A stretch of 64,000 nucleotides of DNA from Cheiracanthium punctorium (GCA_038373885.1 JAWZYV010002471.1:806001-870000), one strand, 5' to 3'; positions 44,680-59,079 are shown, numbered from the stretch's first letter. Notes: generated by a model not told the origin, from the sequence alone. Numbers and translations: made by a program.

Positions 44680-47600
44680 TTTTTTCCTGTCAGGATTGCC
44701 ATTTAGAAATTTTATATCTACATCTGATAATGATATCCGTTAAAACGCAAGAATTTCTTCAAATAAATCTGTTCTCAAAGGGTGAATAAGCTCATAAAAT
44801 TAATATGTATCAAGCGTATAAAATATTTAAAGTGTCCAATTGAAATGTTGCCCTTAAATCTTGACAGTTTTGCAAAAGGTCAACAAAATGTAGAATTTTA
44901 TCACATATATGCCTTAGGCAATAACTTACATTCCTACAGCTCATATAATCCCTATGTCACGGAAACGTGAAATTCTCTTTAATGTATTAAGTCAAACATA
45001 ATTGATAACTAATTAATTATACTTTCATTGAGGTAATCTTTGTGTGACAGACATAAGCTCAGATTTGCTGTTCCACTGATAAAAGGAATCTTTTAACCTC
45101 CTTTAATATCTTTCAGAATCTGAACAAATAATTGTACATATTTTAGTGTTGAAGAATTGATTAACACTTCAAAGAATTTATTAAAGTTTTCCATTGTGGA
45201 TGTTTAACATAAAAATTATATTCTTATGATATATTTTCTGGTTAATTTCAAATAATATGCAATAAATTTTATAAAAGTAAGGGTTTTCTTCGAAGTTACG
45301 TAACATAATGTCAAAGTAAGTGTCAGGGACGTTCAAAGCTGTATAAAGCCTTTTATAATTAATGTGTTATTTCATGAATTTTAGCATTGCAGAATGATTA
45401 AATAAATTTAATGCTTCTTAAATTATAAATTAGATTTCGGATCAGATTAAGAGCTTTTCTCACAGAGAGTATTTTAATGCTCTCCATAGATTAAAATTTC
45501 TAAATCAAAAGTCTACGAAACATATCAATTTGTATTACTATGTATTTAATGTAGAACTACAGAAAATCTATAATGAATATAAATTTGTCATTTAAGTTGT
45601 AATTTATTTAGATACAAAAGTTTTAAAAAGTACATATTAGTTAACATAAAACTCTTTATTTATATAAGAATATAGTTTATAAATTAAAAGCCTTGTTTTT
45701 ATAAAGAAATATTTTTTCCTTACTATTCATTTCTTTCTTTAGCTACCATTTATTAATGCATCAGCAAATTATTTGGTTTTATAAATAAAATATAAATTTA
45801 ACAAAAACAAAGTTTAGTTGGTTTAGTTTTTTCTATAAATTTTCATTTGATATAAATTTTTCATGTAGTACAAATTTGTAGAAATTGTATTCAAAAATTT
45901 AACAATAGCTATTAATAATCAGATGATTAACAGTTTTTTGTTAAATTATCAAACTTCATACTCAAATATTTTATGTTGACGACCAAAACTGGATTAATAT
46001 CTTGGCAATGAAAAAACAGTTAACATTACCCAGAATCTATCTGAAACTACCTGTCGAAAGAAAAAGAAATAGTTATCATGCATATCAAAATAGTATGATA
46101 ATAATACGTTTACAGCACCAAATCAGCATTTTAATGCATTTGCAAATCCATTTGATTATCATTTTCGAATAAATAAAAGTGTACCGTAGGAGAAATATAA
46201 TGTAGTAATTAAAACTTTAGTATAGTCGTGTTTTTCCTGCTTACATAGAATAATGAAAGTATCGAGTACACAATAATAAATAATCTCACAAAACGCGTTT
46301 TGATGTTTTATTTACTTTGTTACTTATGCTTGACAACTAAAAATTAGAAAAAAAGAATTTCAGATTTGATATTGAGAAAGTCAGCCACATGAAGCTTGGG
46401 AAAAAAAATTAAATTTGTCAAACACTTTTTTTTTAACTTCGTGATTCATTGAGAATCAATAAATTTTCGATAAATAAAATATATTTTCAGTTCTAAGCAG
46501 TTTCAGAATGCAGTAAAATTAAAATAATTTATAAAACACATTTATTTAGAGCAACTACACTTCAGTGCTGAATTTGAGGGTTAAAAATGAGTTTGCTTTT
46601 ATTATACAGTAAAAATGGTTTAATAAACTTTTAATGAAAACAGAGTGAGGCAACATTATCAAACAATATTGGTTATAGATTTTTTGTTACTGTTTGCATG
46701 TAACAGAATGTAGAAAAAATCATAATGTTCAGTCTGAAAATCTTTCTTCTAAATAAAGAATTTAAGAAAATGTCTCTTTTGTTTAGCATTCATTGAAACT
46801 GAAAGAGTCTACAGTAATCATTTTAAAAGTATGTATAGAAAAAAATAACAATAATTAATCGATAAATGGGATTCGCAATGACCCTTATTAAACAAACCAT
46901 TAGATTCTAAAAAGAAATCTTGTAAATAACCAAAAATGCAAAATAGTGTTTCACTTCCATAAGAAAAGGCTTGAATAAGGGACTTAGTCAGGAGAGGGGA
47001 TGCTATGGGTCAACTGAGCATCCCCCGAAATTTTAGACTTTTGTTAACTGAACGTCAATAAATCAAGCATTTTGTGAGGAATTTTACCTTTTTCGCTTTT
47101 CAAGCACTCCCCAAAATATTTTTCTCGCTAAGTGCCTTGCTTGAATATTCTTATGAAGCACACGAAATATAGTACGTAACCTAACCCCCCTCCCCCGAAA
47201 AAAAAACAACAGTAATATTTTCTTTTAGAGTTGCCTATATTACTTAGTTTTGATCAATTATCAAATTTGTTATTTGATAATTGGTAAAATAATGCGTAGA
47301 TTTGTATGTATATTCGAGGTATTAATTCTCTTTTCATGTATATGTACAAACACTTCGCTGAATTGGGAATATGAATTATAGTGCAATTACTAAAATCCAA
47401 TAAACGTACGGTAATCACATAGGAGAGTTTAAAACTAATCAAGCATAATTAATCTTATAATTAAGCAGCTGTCATCACACTACGCGAGTTCAATACTACA
47501 CATTTAGCTTCTAATGTCTTTGAAGCCTTGGTTTAATGATATGTTTGCATGATCAAACTTTTATTTGAATTATTAAATTGCGAAGCATTATGTAATTTAA

Positions 47601-50090
47601 ACAAGATTTTCTGTTTAATAGTAGTTTTAAAGCCATTGACATTTTTCTTTAATTTGAGTTTCCATGACGTTCAGATTTAAAAAATACAAAAAAAAAATAT
47701 TTTTTTAAATTATAGTTCATGTATCATGTTATAATTTCTTATTTTTGCATTAAAATTAATGTCTTTTGTTCAAGGAATGTTTCCAAGAACGGGTATTCGA
47801 ATTAAAGTTATTATTCTGGTGGTCCTCTTTTGAAACAATTTAATATTCTTAACAGATGTAATGTACCCTGCCCAAAAATACCAAAAATATTTTTCGTTTT
47901 TGTGTGTACTTATAGAAGAGCACGAATCAAGTGAAACACTTTGAAGTGGCAAATTAGAAGCTGGAACAGTTATCAATACTAATGATCGAATAAGATCAAC
48001 AGCGTAAGTTACTGAAAAAAGATATTGATTGGATATTTCTTTAGCTGATTCCCTGTCATATTTCCCAATATCTCGTAAGAACTATCCTTCACGTAACCTC
48101 TGCTGGTGTTTTTTTTTCCCTATTGATCAGTCTGTACTTCTTTCTAACTGGCTATTGGCTGTTCCTAAATGTCCTACCGCATCTGAATGTTGCTAAAAAA
48201 CTAGAGTAATTATAACTTTTTTCTTCATTCATCGCTGAGAATTTTATGTAAAATTAAGTCGTAACAGGCCTTCTAGATTCTTTTATTTCATGCCTTCTAG
48301 ATTCTTTAATTCATGCATGCGCTTGCGGACTTTTTCTTTTCCTCCTTCCTAAGCAACAATTCTCTCCTTAATATTATATTTACGTCATTACCTAAAATTA
48401 TCTAGCACTTTTTCACACATTTTCCTCTCAATTCAACAGTTTTTAGAACAGTTTTTCAGAACGCACTTCAGAATGTCTTACTTAGTATTCTGCAAAAAAG
48501 GGGCTTAAGTTCAACTCTTACTAACTTTTCTCAAAATGCAAATGTCTACTTGTAAGAAAAATGTTTAAAAAGCAGAAATTAAAAAATAATTGCTGAAATT
48601 TACATTTACCAAATTCAGAAGTACAATCAATAAAGGGAAGAAATATCGAAACTGTAATGTTAGAATCTTTAATTTATCGAACTGATGGATTATTAAATTA
48701 TTAAATTGAATATCCTAAATTTTACTTTGAAAAGGACTACTGATGATTAATTGATAGTAGTAATAAGAAAATGAGTAAATTATTTTCCTAGATTAGTAAC
48801 TTGTAGTCTTTTCAAGAACCTATTGAAATAGCTGTTGTTCTTCGATTGATTATTTTTCTGTGTATAAACTATGTATTTAGTACTTTCAGAAACATTTGTT
48901 ATTTTGGAATTTAAATTAATAAGGCTGGTTAACTTTTATAGGTATATTTCGATTTCATAAAAATTTCATAAAATGAAAGTTACAATTCTCTCTCATTCCG
49001 CAAACTACTTTTGGAAAAAGACAATTTTAGTATTGTAAATATTGTATAAAAACACTCAAAAGAAAACTAGTGTTTGAAACATGAAATAATTAAAACTTTG
49101 TAAAATAAGCCCATAAAATATATTTATCAATCTGCATCTTATCAATCTGATGAGTACCTTTTATGTGTGTTATTTTACTAAGTTTTAATTATTTTATAAT
49201 GTAAGCTTGACTGCGCATTAATGGAAAAATTGCTTTAAAGACTTGCACATGATTTTTAAAAAAGGCAACACTCAATGTCAAAGGACATTTTTGCCATAGT
49301 ATCCTTATAAATGACAAAATGTTTTACGAAAACCAGAATACAGACTAAAACATTTCCTTAACAATGTAAAATACACATTATATTTTAAAGTTTTACTCAT
49401 AATGAAAACCTTTTTAAGTTCATTAGGATTTACTATAACATTAATGCAACTAATAAAAAGGGAAAAAAAGATACAAAAAGTAAGAAAATGCAATTTTTGA
49501 TTTCTGGTTTATTTTATTTGGAAATACTTTTGTCAAGGGACTTGTTTTAAAAAGCTATTTTTTAAGTTGTTAAATAAAAAAGCAAAAAAATTGTCTGACG
49601 TAATTATCCGAATAATCATGCAAGAAATAATTTTATGAAAAGTTTGCATAACTCTAATTCCATTCTTAAAAATTATTTGGTGACATTGTTTCATTTCCAG
49701 ATTGAAACATAATATTCAAGCATAATTATCATGAACCCAATGAGAGAAAATCATAATTAATCACTCGTCTTCTCCCAGAATTAAAAATTCGTTGCTTGCT
49801 CGATCAAACAACTAATCAACATTACCTACTGTTGTTGGTAATATGGATAATCAGTTTGATTAACACAGATTTTAGAATGCTCGGTTACGGAAACAAAACA
49901 ATGATTTATAACGTAATTATACAAACACTGTCACAGAGCTCCCTGACAGTAGCAGATTTTAATCGCCGTTTTCCGACATTAAATAGTAAATGTCCGCTTA
50001 AAATTTATGTAGAAAGTTGTAATAATTAATGTACACTTCACTGCATTAGCATTTTAGTAAGCTACATTCTTAGCTGCTAAAATTACAAGA
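44680..50090. other. Long non-coding stretch
   Basis: AT-rich. A 23-bp direct duplication (GCCTTCTAGATTCTTT twice) lies at 48269-48308, and an imperfect hairpin (GGGATGC...GCATCCCC) at about 46997-47028. Open frames are short and unrecognised. Confidence 0.45.
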
Positions 50091-50094
50091 CTCG

Positions 50095-50240
50095 CTGATT
50101 GTGGTTAAGATAGATGAGGGCTATTTGTCTAATGGGGATTTGCCTTGGGCGAAGGACTTTTTGAATTGTTTTAATGCGTTTTCACGTTACATCTTGAAAA
50201 ATTCACCCAATACTCCAGTCAGATTGACAACCTTACTGCT
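50095..50240 (+). repeat. Diverged relative of the U module
   Basis: GATGAGGGCTATTTGTC...ATGGGGATTTGCCTT...AGGACTTTTT aligns with GACGAGGGTTATCTTC...ATGGTGGGGG...TGCCTT...AGGACTTTTT in U (37190-37245), and CACCCAATACTCCAG with CACCCCAAACTACAG. So part of U is an interspersed repeat with a wider distribution. Confidence 0.55.
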
Positions 50241-50854
50241 ATGTTTTTTTTTAAATACGATCTTTTGAGACGAAACGTGAATTAAAAATTTAAAAAATAC
50301 ATCCAATGGCTCGTGAATTGAAAATTTAAAGTAGTTTTGTACTTTTTATGATTATGTTAGCTTTATTAGAAGTTAAACTATAAAAATAAATTATGATGAA
50401 ATCCATTTACTAAGCAGATTTTTTAAAATTTGAACTTGAATGTCAAATTTTGAGTCATTCAAGGAAAAAAATTTAAAATTCAATTTTCTCGAAAACTATT
50501 GTTTTTCGGACATACATATGCGGGTGAAAATTGAAACATTTTGGCTCTTAAAAGGAATACTTCGCGTTACCAGTAACCCTGTGTCTATGTAAACAACTTT
50601 TTAAATCTGTTTTAGTCTGTTATTTTAACACATTGAGGTAAAGAAGTACAAATAACTTTTCTGATCACGCAACAAAGAGAGTATAGCAGAATTTCACAAT
50701 AACTTTTTCCAAGAAAAATGAATAAAACACATGGAAGAGCGATCGTTCACATAAAATTTCAATTTCAAAGTAACGAAGAACGGTTTCATGAAATTAACAT
50801 GGATGAGAAGGGTGAGGTTGGGGGGGGGGGGGCTCCGTTTGAACAGAAAGGCCT

Positions 50855-51295
50855 TTTGTTTTCCGGAACTAAAAGTAGAATTAATTTCTCTTATTGTTTT
50901 TGATAGCTATTTGTATTTTTTGTTTATTTAACCAACAAATATGTTTTTGGATTTTTCTGAATAGTACGTGTACCGTCAGTAAGATATTTTGTCTACCAAG
51001 TAAATCACTAGATCGGTATTGTTTTCCGAAACTTAACGTAGTTAATATTATTTTGTTAATATTATTTAAACTATTACTTATTGCTAATATTGTTAATATT
51101 ATTTTTGTTTGTACTATTTTTTATTTTGTTTTCCGGAACTTCACGTAGAATTAATTACTCTTGTTATTTTTGATAGCTATTTGTATTTTTTTTAATTTAA
51201 CCAACAAATATGTTTTTAGATTTTTCTGTATAGTAAGTGTACCGTCAGTAAGATAGTTTGTCTACCAAGTAAATCACCAGATCAGTATTGTTTCT
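50855..51295 (+). repeat. Tandem duplication, period about 270 bp
   Basis: TTTTGTTTTCCGGAACT occurs at about 50854 and 51124. After each follow GATAGCTATTTGTATTTTTT, CCAACAAATATGTTTTT and GTACCGTCAGTAAGATA. A G tract (50820-50832) precedes the first copy. No coding sequence. Confidence 0.8.
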
Positions 51296-51681
51296 GTTTT
51301 GGCTCTTGACTGTGATAAGAGATGTAGCAACTTAGCCATAGCATGTGAAAAAGGCTGTTTTAGGCTTTAAAAGTTATTCCTTAACAGTGTGTAAGAGGTC
51401 TCCTTACCATTGAACCTTCATGATTTTTGATTTTTTTAATAAAAAGATACTTCAGATTATTCTGGGCATTTTAAAACAATCCACAAGAAAGAAATTTATC
51501 AGTTACGCGAAATATCTTCAAGATTGTAAGAGCATCTGCTAGCAGTTTTAAAATATATAAGTCTTAACCTCATTTTTCTCAAAATGTGAAATTTCAGTAC
51601 TGCAAGCTTTATAGAAAAAAAAAACTATTTTCTCGTGAAATTTCTCGTATTATTTTCTCGTGAAACTTTTGTCATAAATTA

Positions 51682-53249
51682 CACTGGGGAACAGCAATTT
51701 TGTTGTCTTAGAACTGTGACTTGTTTTTGAATCACTTTTGGCCCCTGAATCCAAAAGTAACTGTAGTTTTTGTCTGTCACGTCAACTATTTAAGATACAG
51801 GGTACCCCCAAAATGTGCATAAAAAGAAAAATAAAGGGAAAAGTTATCAAATATATAGTTACTACAAGTTAAATTGTATTAATACAAATAGAAAATCTTA
51901 TTTACCAAGTGGTAAACATACATATTAAGGCAAAAATTTTCGTTTGTAGCTTTTTCTGGAATGTTTAATCTGTGGACATTCTTGTTTTCTGCTCCAGCAA
52001 TAGTCAGCCATCATATGTAGATCCCATCTTCCTTGATAGCGTGATTCCATTCAAATTTTGGTGAAATCGTTCACCCTGCTCATCACTGACTTCAACAAGA
52101 TTTTTCGGGAAGTCAGCGAGATGGCTACGTAAAAAATGCAACGGTGCTCATGTTGCAACCAAGCATTTTGAAGCTCTCCAAGAGCTGTTGGACAATTTCG
52201 GTGTGATTCTGTGCTCGTGTATTTCCAAGAAAGTCTTTAACTATGTTTTTGAATGCGAACCAAGCATTCTGTCATTGTTCCGATGAAATGCTCATCTTTA
52301 AGAAGCTGGCGAATCCGTGGACCATCAAACACACCAGCTTTTATCTTTCAAATGAGAGGTTGGGAAATGACAGTCTCCTTCAATTGACAAAACTTTAACA
52401 AATAGCTTCATGAGACCCAGTTTTGTATGCAGAGGTGGAAATATTATGTTCTTTCTGTTGACAAGTGGCTGATGAAGAATGTTTGGATCACCAGGTTTCA
52501 GGTCATATCTTGGCGGCAATTTCGACTGCACCCAATGCTTCTCACGAGCTCTACTGTCCCACATGCACAAAAAACCGGGATACTTGGTATATCCACGTTT
52601 CTGGCAAAGGAGGAAACAGACCATTTTAAGATCATAACAGATGATCCATTGGTGCATGTGATATTGCAACAAATCAACGACTCTATGTCTTCATATTCCT
52701 CACGCAAACATACTGAATGACCTATTGGGACTGCACCAAATAAATTTCCATTGTGGAGGAGTACACTGTCTAAGCTCCGCATTGAGCTATCGATAAGCTG
52801 AAATTCCCAACTCTTTTCATTAAACCATGTATGTTATGGCAATATAAAAATCTATCATCACTTCGAAAGTATTGCAGAAATGCACTTTCTTGTATCAAAA
52901 GTAGGATACTTTAGTTTCTTTTCCAAGCAAATTTTTTTTGTGCAGTCTTGATGCTAACAGTTCTCAAGCTTTTTTGGATAGCCCCAAATCATTTAACTCA
53001 TGCTGCTCAAATCCCTTACGAACGGGATCATCTTCAATTTCAAATTCTTCGTCATTGGGGCACAGCAACAGTGTTTCCGGTGAACGAAATTCGCTCTTGC
53101 GGATAGTGAAGAGAAGGTAGCTGTAGAGAAAAAACTTGACGTGATCGAAGAAAACTAACAACAGTTTTGTAATCTGAGTGCCCATTGGACTCTAAAACAG
53201 CTTAAAAAACGAACTCAACAGAAATTATGTTAAAAATTGTTCCCCAGTG
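51682..53249 (-). mobile_element. 1.57-kb DNA transposon with CACTGGGGAACA ends and TTA duplication
   Basis: The left end is CACTGGGGAACA and the right end is its reverse complement TGTTCCCCAGTG. TTA lies on each side (51679-51681, 53250-53252). A CACTG-type end and 3-bp duplication could fit CACTA-like or PIF/Harbinger-like elements; the evidence does not decide. The minus strand encodes the decayed protein below. Confidence 0.7.
51930..53190 (-). pseudogene. Decayed transposon-borne protein, unnamed widespread arthropod family
   Basis: Function unknown. On the minus strand, across frameshifts, one sees HELNDLGLSKKA near 52970; LLHNGNLFGAVPIGHSVCLRE near 52700-52770; WIICYDLKMVCFLL, then GYTKYPGFLCMWDSRAREKH and PPRYDLKPGDPNI (52480-52640); IIFPPLHTKLGLMKLFVK near 52400; and near 52100 SDEQGERFHQ. 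This order matches a multi-copy unnamed protein family that I know from spider and insect genomes. The CxxC-like FLCMWDSR and the acidic SDEQGERFHQ are its most recognisable parts. At least two frameshifts and several stops are present. Occurrence inside clear TIRs with a target duplication indicates that the family is carried by a DNA transposon here; whether it is the transposase is inferred, not shown. Confidence 0.65.
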
Positions 53250-53252
53250 TTA

Positions 53253-56200
53253 TATGTTATGTTGTCAACACACTAAATAAATTTGTATTATTCCATCATG
53301 TAAATAATTTTATTTACAAAGGTTCGTGCATATATAAATATTGGAAAAAATTGTGGAGTATGATATAATGTACAGTTAAAAATAGAAAATTTCGACGTTT
53401 ATATATCCATTTACATAGTTACGCTTATTCCTGTCTCAGTGACTAACTAATTCTGTTCCAATTTCGGGTAACCACTCCGAGATAAAACTTTTACCCCCAT
53501 TACTCCAAAAAGATTAAAAAGTTAATCACAAAAAGCTTAGTAATATCTACACCGTTTGTTTGATCCACTTGAAAATTTTCATTATTATGTATAAAAATGT
53601 AGAAAACAATCTACGCTTCTATTTTAAAAATCTGAAAATACACCTCATCCCTAACTTTTAAGCGATTTTTCGTTATTTTCAGCTCCATTTTATTTCCGAG
53701 TGTAAAAAAGTGAATCATTTGCGTGACAAAATTGGCTGTCGTAATTGACATGACTCCCAATTGGAGTCACAGTCATCAGGCTCTGAAAGGAAAGTTGAAG
53801 TTCCATTGCGTTTAACATAGTTTTTACGGATAACTTAGTTTTTTTCAGCAAAATGATATAGTCTGCATGAAGCATTGATAAAAGAAGAGTTGTTTACACA
53901 AAACGAAATCGTTCTCGTTCGAATGAGAAAAGTTTCTGTACATTTCCAGAAGATCGTGAAATTCGATTTGGGTATATAAAAAAATTTGAATATGACGTTA
54001 TTTATTTTAAGTGGTCGTAGGTTAAATATATGGAGTGTAGGCATATTTTCGTCAAATAATTCTTAAGTGCCCATTGTAATTACCTGCACAACGGCCTATG
54101 ACTTTCAGTTACTTTAGATTTAATTAAGTATTCGAACACCGTTTATAATTTTAAAACTAATACATGCTTATTTTTTTAGCTAAACGTTTTTCGAAATCTT
54201 GCGAGCAAGGAAGTTCGAAAAATTTTAGTTGCAAAATCTTTCTAATAATTCATTTATAAAGAAACAAATTACTAAAGATAATTTTGAAGCTATTTCTAAA
54301 AAATTGAAATATTCCATGCATTGTAGTAAGTAAAAGTTATATATCTTGTACTACTGCAATATGTGATACAGATAATTGAAAAAGGCAAAAAGTCGTGCAT
54401 TTTTCAAGATTTAAAAATAAAACTCTCTTTAAGGCAATGATGGACATTAAAGGACTCTCATTCATGAGACAATCGATAGAAAGTTTTATATATTAATATA
54501 GTGTTAACTAAATATGAAAAATACCAAATCAAAATAAATCTCAAAGTTTAATTAATAAAAAAAGTAAAATATGATAATAATTACATAAAAAAAACTCAGT
54601 GAGCATAGATTTTTGCCCCTTACCTTGCATTTCTTACTCACTTTACGTAGATGCAACAAAAAATTAGTATTCAGGTTTTTTTTACAATCAAAACTTCAGA
54701 AGAGAGGAAAAAATGGATAACTATTCAAAATTTTTCAAGAAAAATAGTAAAGTAACACAAATAAATAAAAAATCTAATAAAACTAGTACTAAGTTATATT
54801 CAACATTTTTGAAGGATTCTTTTAGCGAATTTCAGTAAAATTCAACAAAATTTAAGGCTCATGGAGCTTCTTTAGCTAATCTCAGTAATTAGAAAGCTTT
54901 AATTATTTTATCAATTACTTTACTCTAAAATTCATTTTTGAAGGGTTCTTTTTTTAATCAATCTACAATAGTTCAATTCATAAAATTTTGAATTGCTACA
55001 GAGAAAGTTTATAAGTCCATTGTCGCATTAAATAATCAGTATATGATAACCAAGTTTCTTAATGTAGAAGAAACACTGAGAATAAACGGACAACATATAG
55101 CTAAAATTTCTAAGACAATTGGATGGTGACAACAGATAAAGACGTATGTAAAAATTTGTTTCCTCAGACTTGACCCAACATAGTTTTACTGACAGTAAAA
55201 CCGTGGTTTAACTCTGTTTGAACTGAAATCGCTAAAACATTTAATACTTAAAATAACAATTTTAAATAGTTTTTAAAAACGGGATGAGAGATTCTTTCTT
55301 TTGATGCTGCAAGCCAGACTTTCACAGACTTTTTCTCCCTCCGAAGTCTCTTCTAAAATACGAAAGAATTTTGTGACCGCTTTTCGTATGTGAAGTCTCT
55401 CTTTACAAATACCTTATTTGGCGAACTCCCTTACGTACGTTGGAAAGTACCGGTTGTGAACCGACGCTCCACCTTTGTTTGACAAATATTTCACGATTAT
55501 TTGTTAATTTTTACTAATAATACTTTATTTTGCATTTTTTTCATTTTTCTAAAAGAAATTTAATTGTAAGAATTTTAAAAAGAAAATAACGCAATACATA
55601 TTAGTTAAATCTGAAAGGTATTACGGTTTTCCTAATAAAATATTTTTGTTGTTCTTTTTTATCATACTTCTATCTTAAATATGAATTTAATTTAATTCAA
55701 AATACACATAACAATTTTCATATTCTACGATTAATATTTTCATGGGAAATAAAACTTTTCGTTGCTGTTGTTTTTCTGTTTGTATTTCGAATGCGTTTTT
55801 AAATAAACTGTTTTGGTAATGATAAACTTAGAAGTTTATTGCATAAAAAGACATATTTGCACAAAATATTAAATTTTTTAAAAGTATAATAGCTTTTAAT
55901 TAAATTTTAACTACTTAAAAAATATATGAACTTGTTAACCAAGTATAACAGCATTTTTATAAAAAAAACCAAGAAATTCTCAGGGATTAAACTGACTTTT
56001 TAGGCTTTATAATTTATTGCTAGATTAATTTTTTAACTATTTTACTAATGTGTACTAAAAACACAAAATAAAATAAAAATATCAACGCTACTTTATGAAA
56101 ATCCCCTAATTTCATGACGTGAAAGACAAGAAAGCCGAGTTTTCTTTTATGGGCATGTAAAATTAATTGCGTTTTTCTTTTGTCAGAAAAATGTTGTTTA

Positions 56201-58150
56201 TTAACATTTTAAAAACAAAGACGAAAATGACTTTGAATGTGTGGTATTTTTAATATCATTTTTTTCTTTTGTGCCTTAGAAGAATTATTGTTTTTAAATG
56301 GTAGTATATCACATTCAGCTCTTAACATAAAGCATATCTCTTTAATAAAACATTAGCACAACTTTAATTAGCCAGTTCAATAAATTTTCTTCCTTTTGTA
56401 ATGGATGCTGTGCGTATAATAAATATTATATGACACTTAATTTAAACATATGTAGCAAGAGAATGAACTCTGAAAAATCTAAATTTATAACATAATGCAA
56501 CGTTTATCTAAATATCATAGTTATACCGATCGATTTTTTATTTTGCTCTGAAATCTAAAGCAGTACAGGAAAGTCCGTAGGGGGCTTCACAATTCTGCAA
56601 ATTCACTTGTCCCCCGATTTATGTATTTTTTTCAATTTTCAGCTCAAGAAAGCTTCCCCCCAACTTTTCGATAGAGAGCTAAAGAGAATAATGTGAGACT
56701 AACATTTTGTAAGTTTAAGATTACATTAAAGTTCAAGTGTTTAAAAAAATTCTCTGACTCAATAATAATAGTAATAACAATAATTTCGTTATTTTGCAAT
56801 TTCAGCTGGCAGTAAATCATTTTTCACTACCAAGGTTGAAGAGTAACATTCTTTCGAGAGACCAAAATATGTAAATGCAAAGTGTTTCGATGGTTTATAT
56901 GTAGGTTAATATATAAGGATAGTATCTGCTGGACTCAAATTCTTAAAACAGATCTGATTTTTCGGACAGTACTAGATGTCGCTGCCTCTGCTAGGGGTAA
57001 AATGCGTCTTTCATGTGCAGTTTAGGGACATTTTAAAAGATCTGTTGCCGCACATGTGAATGAATTAACTACAAAGTATGTTTAATTTCGATAAAAAGTT
57101 TAAAATGTTAAAAGTTAAAATCAGAGTATTTTTAAAGCTTTAGTAAGCTAATGTTCTACTTTTTCCATATTTATGTATTTTCTTTTTCGGATCAAGAACA
57201 TTAGAAATGACTTTAGTTTCAGTTTGATTGTTGAATTAAACAGTTCAAACGAAATCAGTTGGTTGTGTTACTATGGTAACTTTTATGCTGAAAATAGAAC
57301 AAGAAATTCTTTACTGAGCGTAACTTTCAATAATTCAAATACGAATTACTCTGCTGCTAGAAGCTTGTTTTTTACTTTGATGAAATCCAATGCTCGTGTA
57401 AAATCACCAAACCACCTACTGCATACAACATAATACAGTAACAATTAAAAACAGTATACAATAATGGATATTTTCAGGAAGTAAACCTTAATTCTTATTT
57501 TATATACACTATTCTTTAAAAGACTAACAAATGTGAGGTTATAAGAATTCTATCCTCAGCTATACCAAATGGTTGCCGAACTTTATTGCTAAATTTTACA
57601 GTAAAAAAATCAGTATCTAGTCATTTTTAATTTGGCAAGATTTGAATACTAAGCCTGTGAAAACAGACGATTTCACACTACTTTACGGAAAAAAAAAGCT
57701 TTTATTAAAAGGAGTAATTTTTAAACGTTTTGAAAGACACACATATAGAATGTTTCCAAATTTCGTATTAGAGTTCGTGGATAAGTGTAAGAACACCCAT
57801 TTTCCTTAGTGTGTGTAAAAATATTCAGTAACACAACCATTTATATCTCATGTTCGCCTCACCGATTACCGAACGATTTAAACAGTCGCTTAAAGGATAT
57901 TAAAAACGCATTTTAGCAGGTGTTTTCTTACACTTTTCTTTAAAAAATACCAAAACGGCAGTTGAGAATCATTAGACCATTTTTCTGGAGCCTTCTGGTA
58001 TTAGATCGTTCAGTGGGTTAAAAAATCGTTTTAAATCTGCATTTGTTAAAGAAATTTATACTTTGTGTTGTAACTGTGATAAGAGAACATAAAATTAGCA
58101 TCAAAACCTTTTCATTACGTTTCTATTGTTTTTCAATTTATTTTTTAACA
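53253..58150. other. Long non-coding stretch
   Basis: Very AT-rich with no recognised gene, element end or RNA. Short G/C tracts near 56580-56660 (GGGGG and CCCCC) may mark a decayed MITE. Confidence 0.45.
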
Positions 58151-58284
58151 ATATATAGGAGAAGGTCAGGTAAAATTGGTATAAAAACAAGCATTTTTTA
58201 AATTAATTGGTTGCTTTTTGTTACTAATAAAGTTAAACATTTATTTTCTATATTACCTACTTTGTGGAATGAATTCATTACTTT

Positions 58285-58740
58285 CACACATGCAAAGATT
58301 TTATATTCTATTTTTAGTTCCAAAATATCTAACTTAATTAAGAGATGTTTTTCCATGAAGATGGAGTAAAATGAGTAATAGATGAAATATATTCAAAATT
58401 ATTTTTAAAATTAATGCATTTATCCAAGTTTCATTTCTTCCGTATTAAATCTTACAAAACATTCAAATTAAACAATTCAATTCCCAGAGCTGTAAGCCTT
58501 AGATTCTTTCCACACATACAAAGATTTTATATTACATTTTTAGCTCCAAAATATTTAATTTAATTAAGAGATGTTTGCAATGAAGATGGAGTGAAATGAG
58601 TAATAGATGAAATATATCCAAAATTATTTTAAAAATTAATGCATTTTGCCAGGTTTCATTTCTTCCATATTAAAACTTACAAAATATTCAAATTAAACAA
58701 TTCAATTTCCAGGGCTGTAATCCTTAAATTCTAGGCAAAT
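58285..58740 (+). repeat. Tandem duplication, period about 226 bp
   Basis: Two copies starting CACACATGCAAAGATTTTAT (58285) and CACACATACAAAGATTTTAT (58511), each with AATTAAGAGATGTTT, GTAATAGATGAAATATAT and a CATTCAAATTAAACAATTC-like end. Substitutions are scattered; no coding. Confidence 0.85.
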
Positions 58741-58848
58741 CTGGCATTACATCGTTGTTAGGTAAGGTTGGAGTAAAGTGGCTAGGTTTTTTAATTTAGC
58801 AAAAATGTAAATAATGTGTCTTTTTAAATATTTTTGTACCATTGCCAA

Positions 58849-59075
58849 GTGGATAAGACAATCAAATGGTAGACGGCTTAAGTGTAAAGGCCCAGCGTTC
58901 TTTCCTGGCCTACCGCTCGGCTGTCGATCTAACGGTCTGCAGTTTTGAACTGTTTTCTCCAGATGTAATATGAATATGTGTTAGAACCCCTTAAAAGTCC
59001 TTAGAAGATTGCCCTTGCGTAACTTTGCAATAGCACAACACAAACACAACACACACAAATAAATATATTTTTTTA
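58849..59075 (+). repeat. Possible tRNA-derived SINE
   Basis: GCCAAGTGGATAAGACAATC resembles the A-box side of a Leu/Ser-type tRNA. It is followed by a more GC-rich ~120 bp (GGCCCAGCG, CCTGGCC, CTCGGCTGTCGATCTAACGG) and a CA-rich tail (CACAACACAAACACAACAC). A clear B box is not intact. The tRNA-like start could be coincidence. Confidence 0.3.
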
Positions 59076-59079
59076 ACAT

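Noticed and set aside
52427..52720. 97-codon plus-strand frame
   Set aside because: Antisense shadow of the minus-strand transposon protein that contains recognisable conserved motifs.
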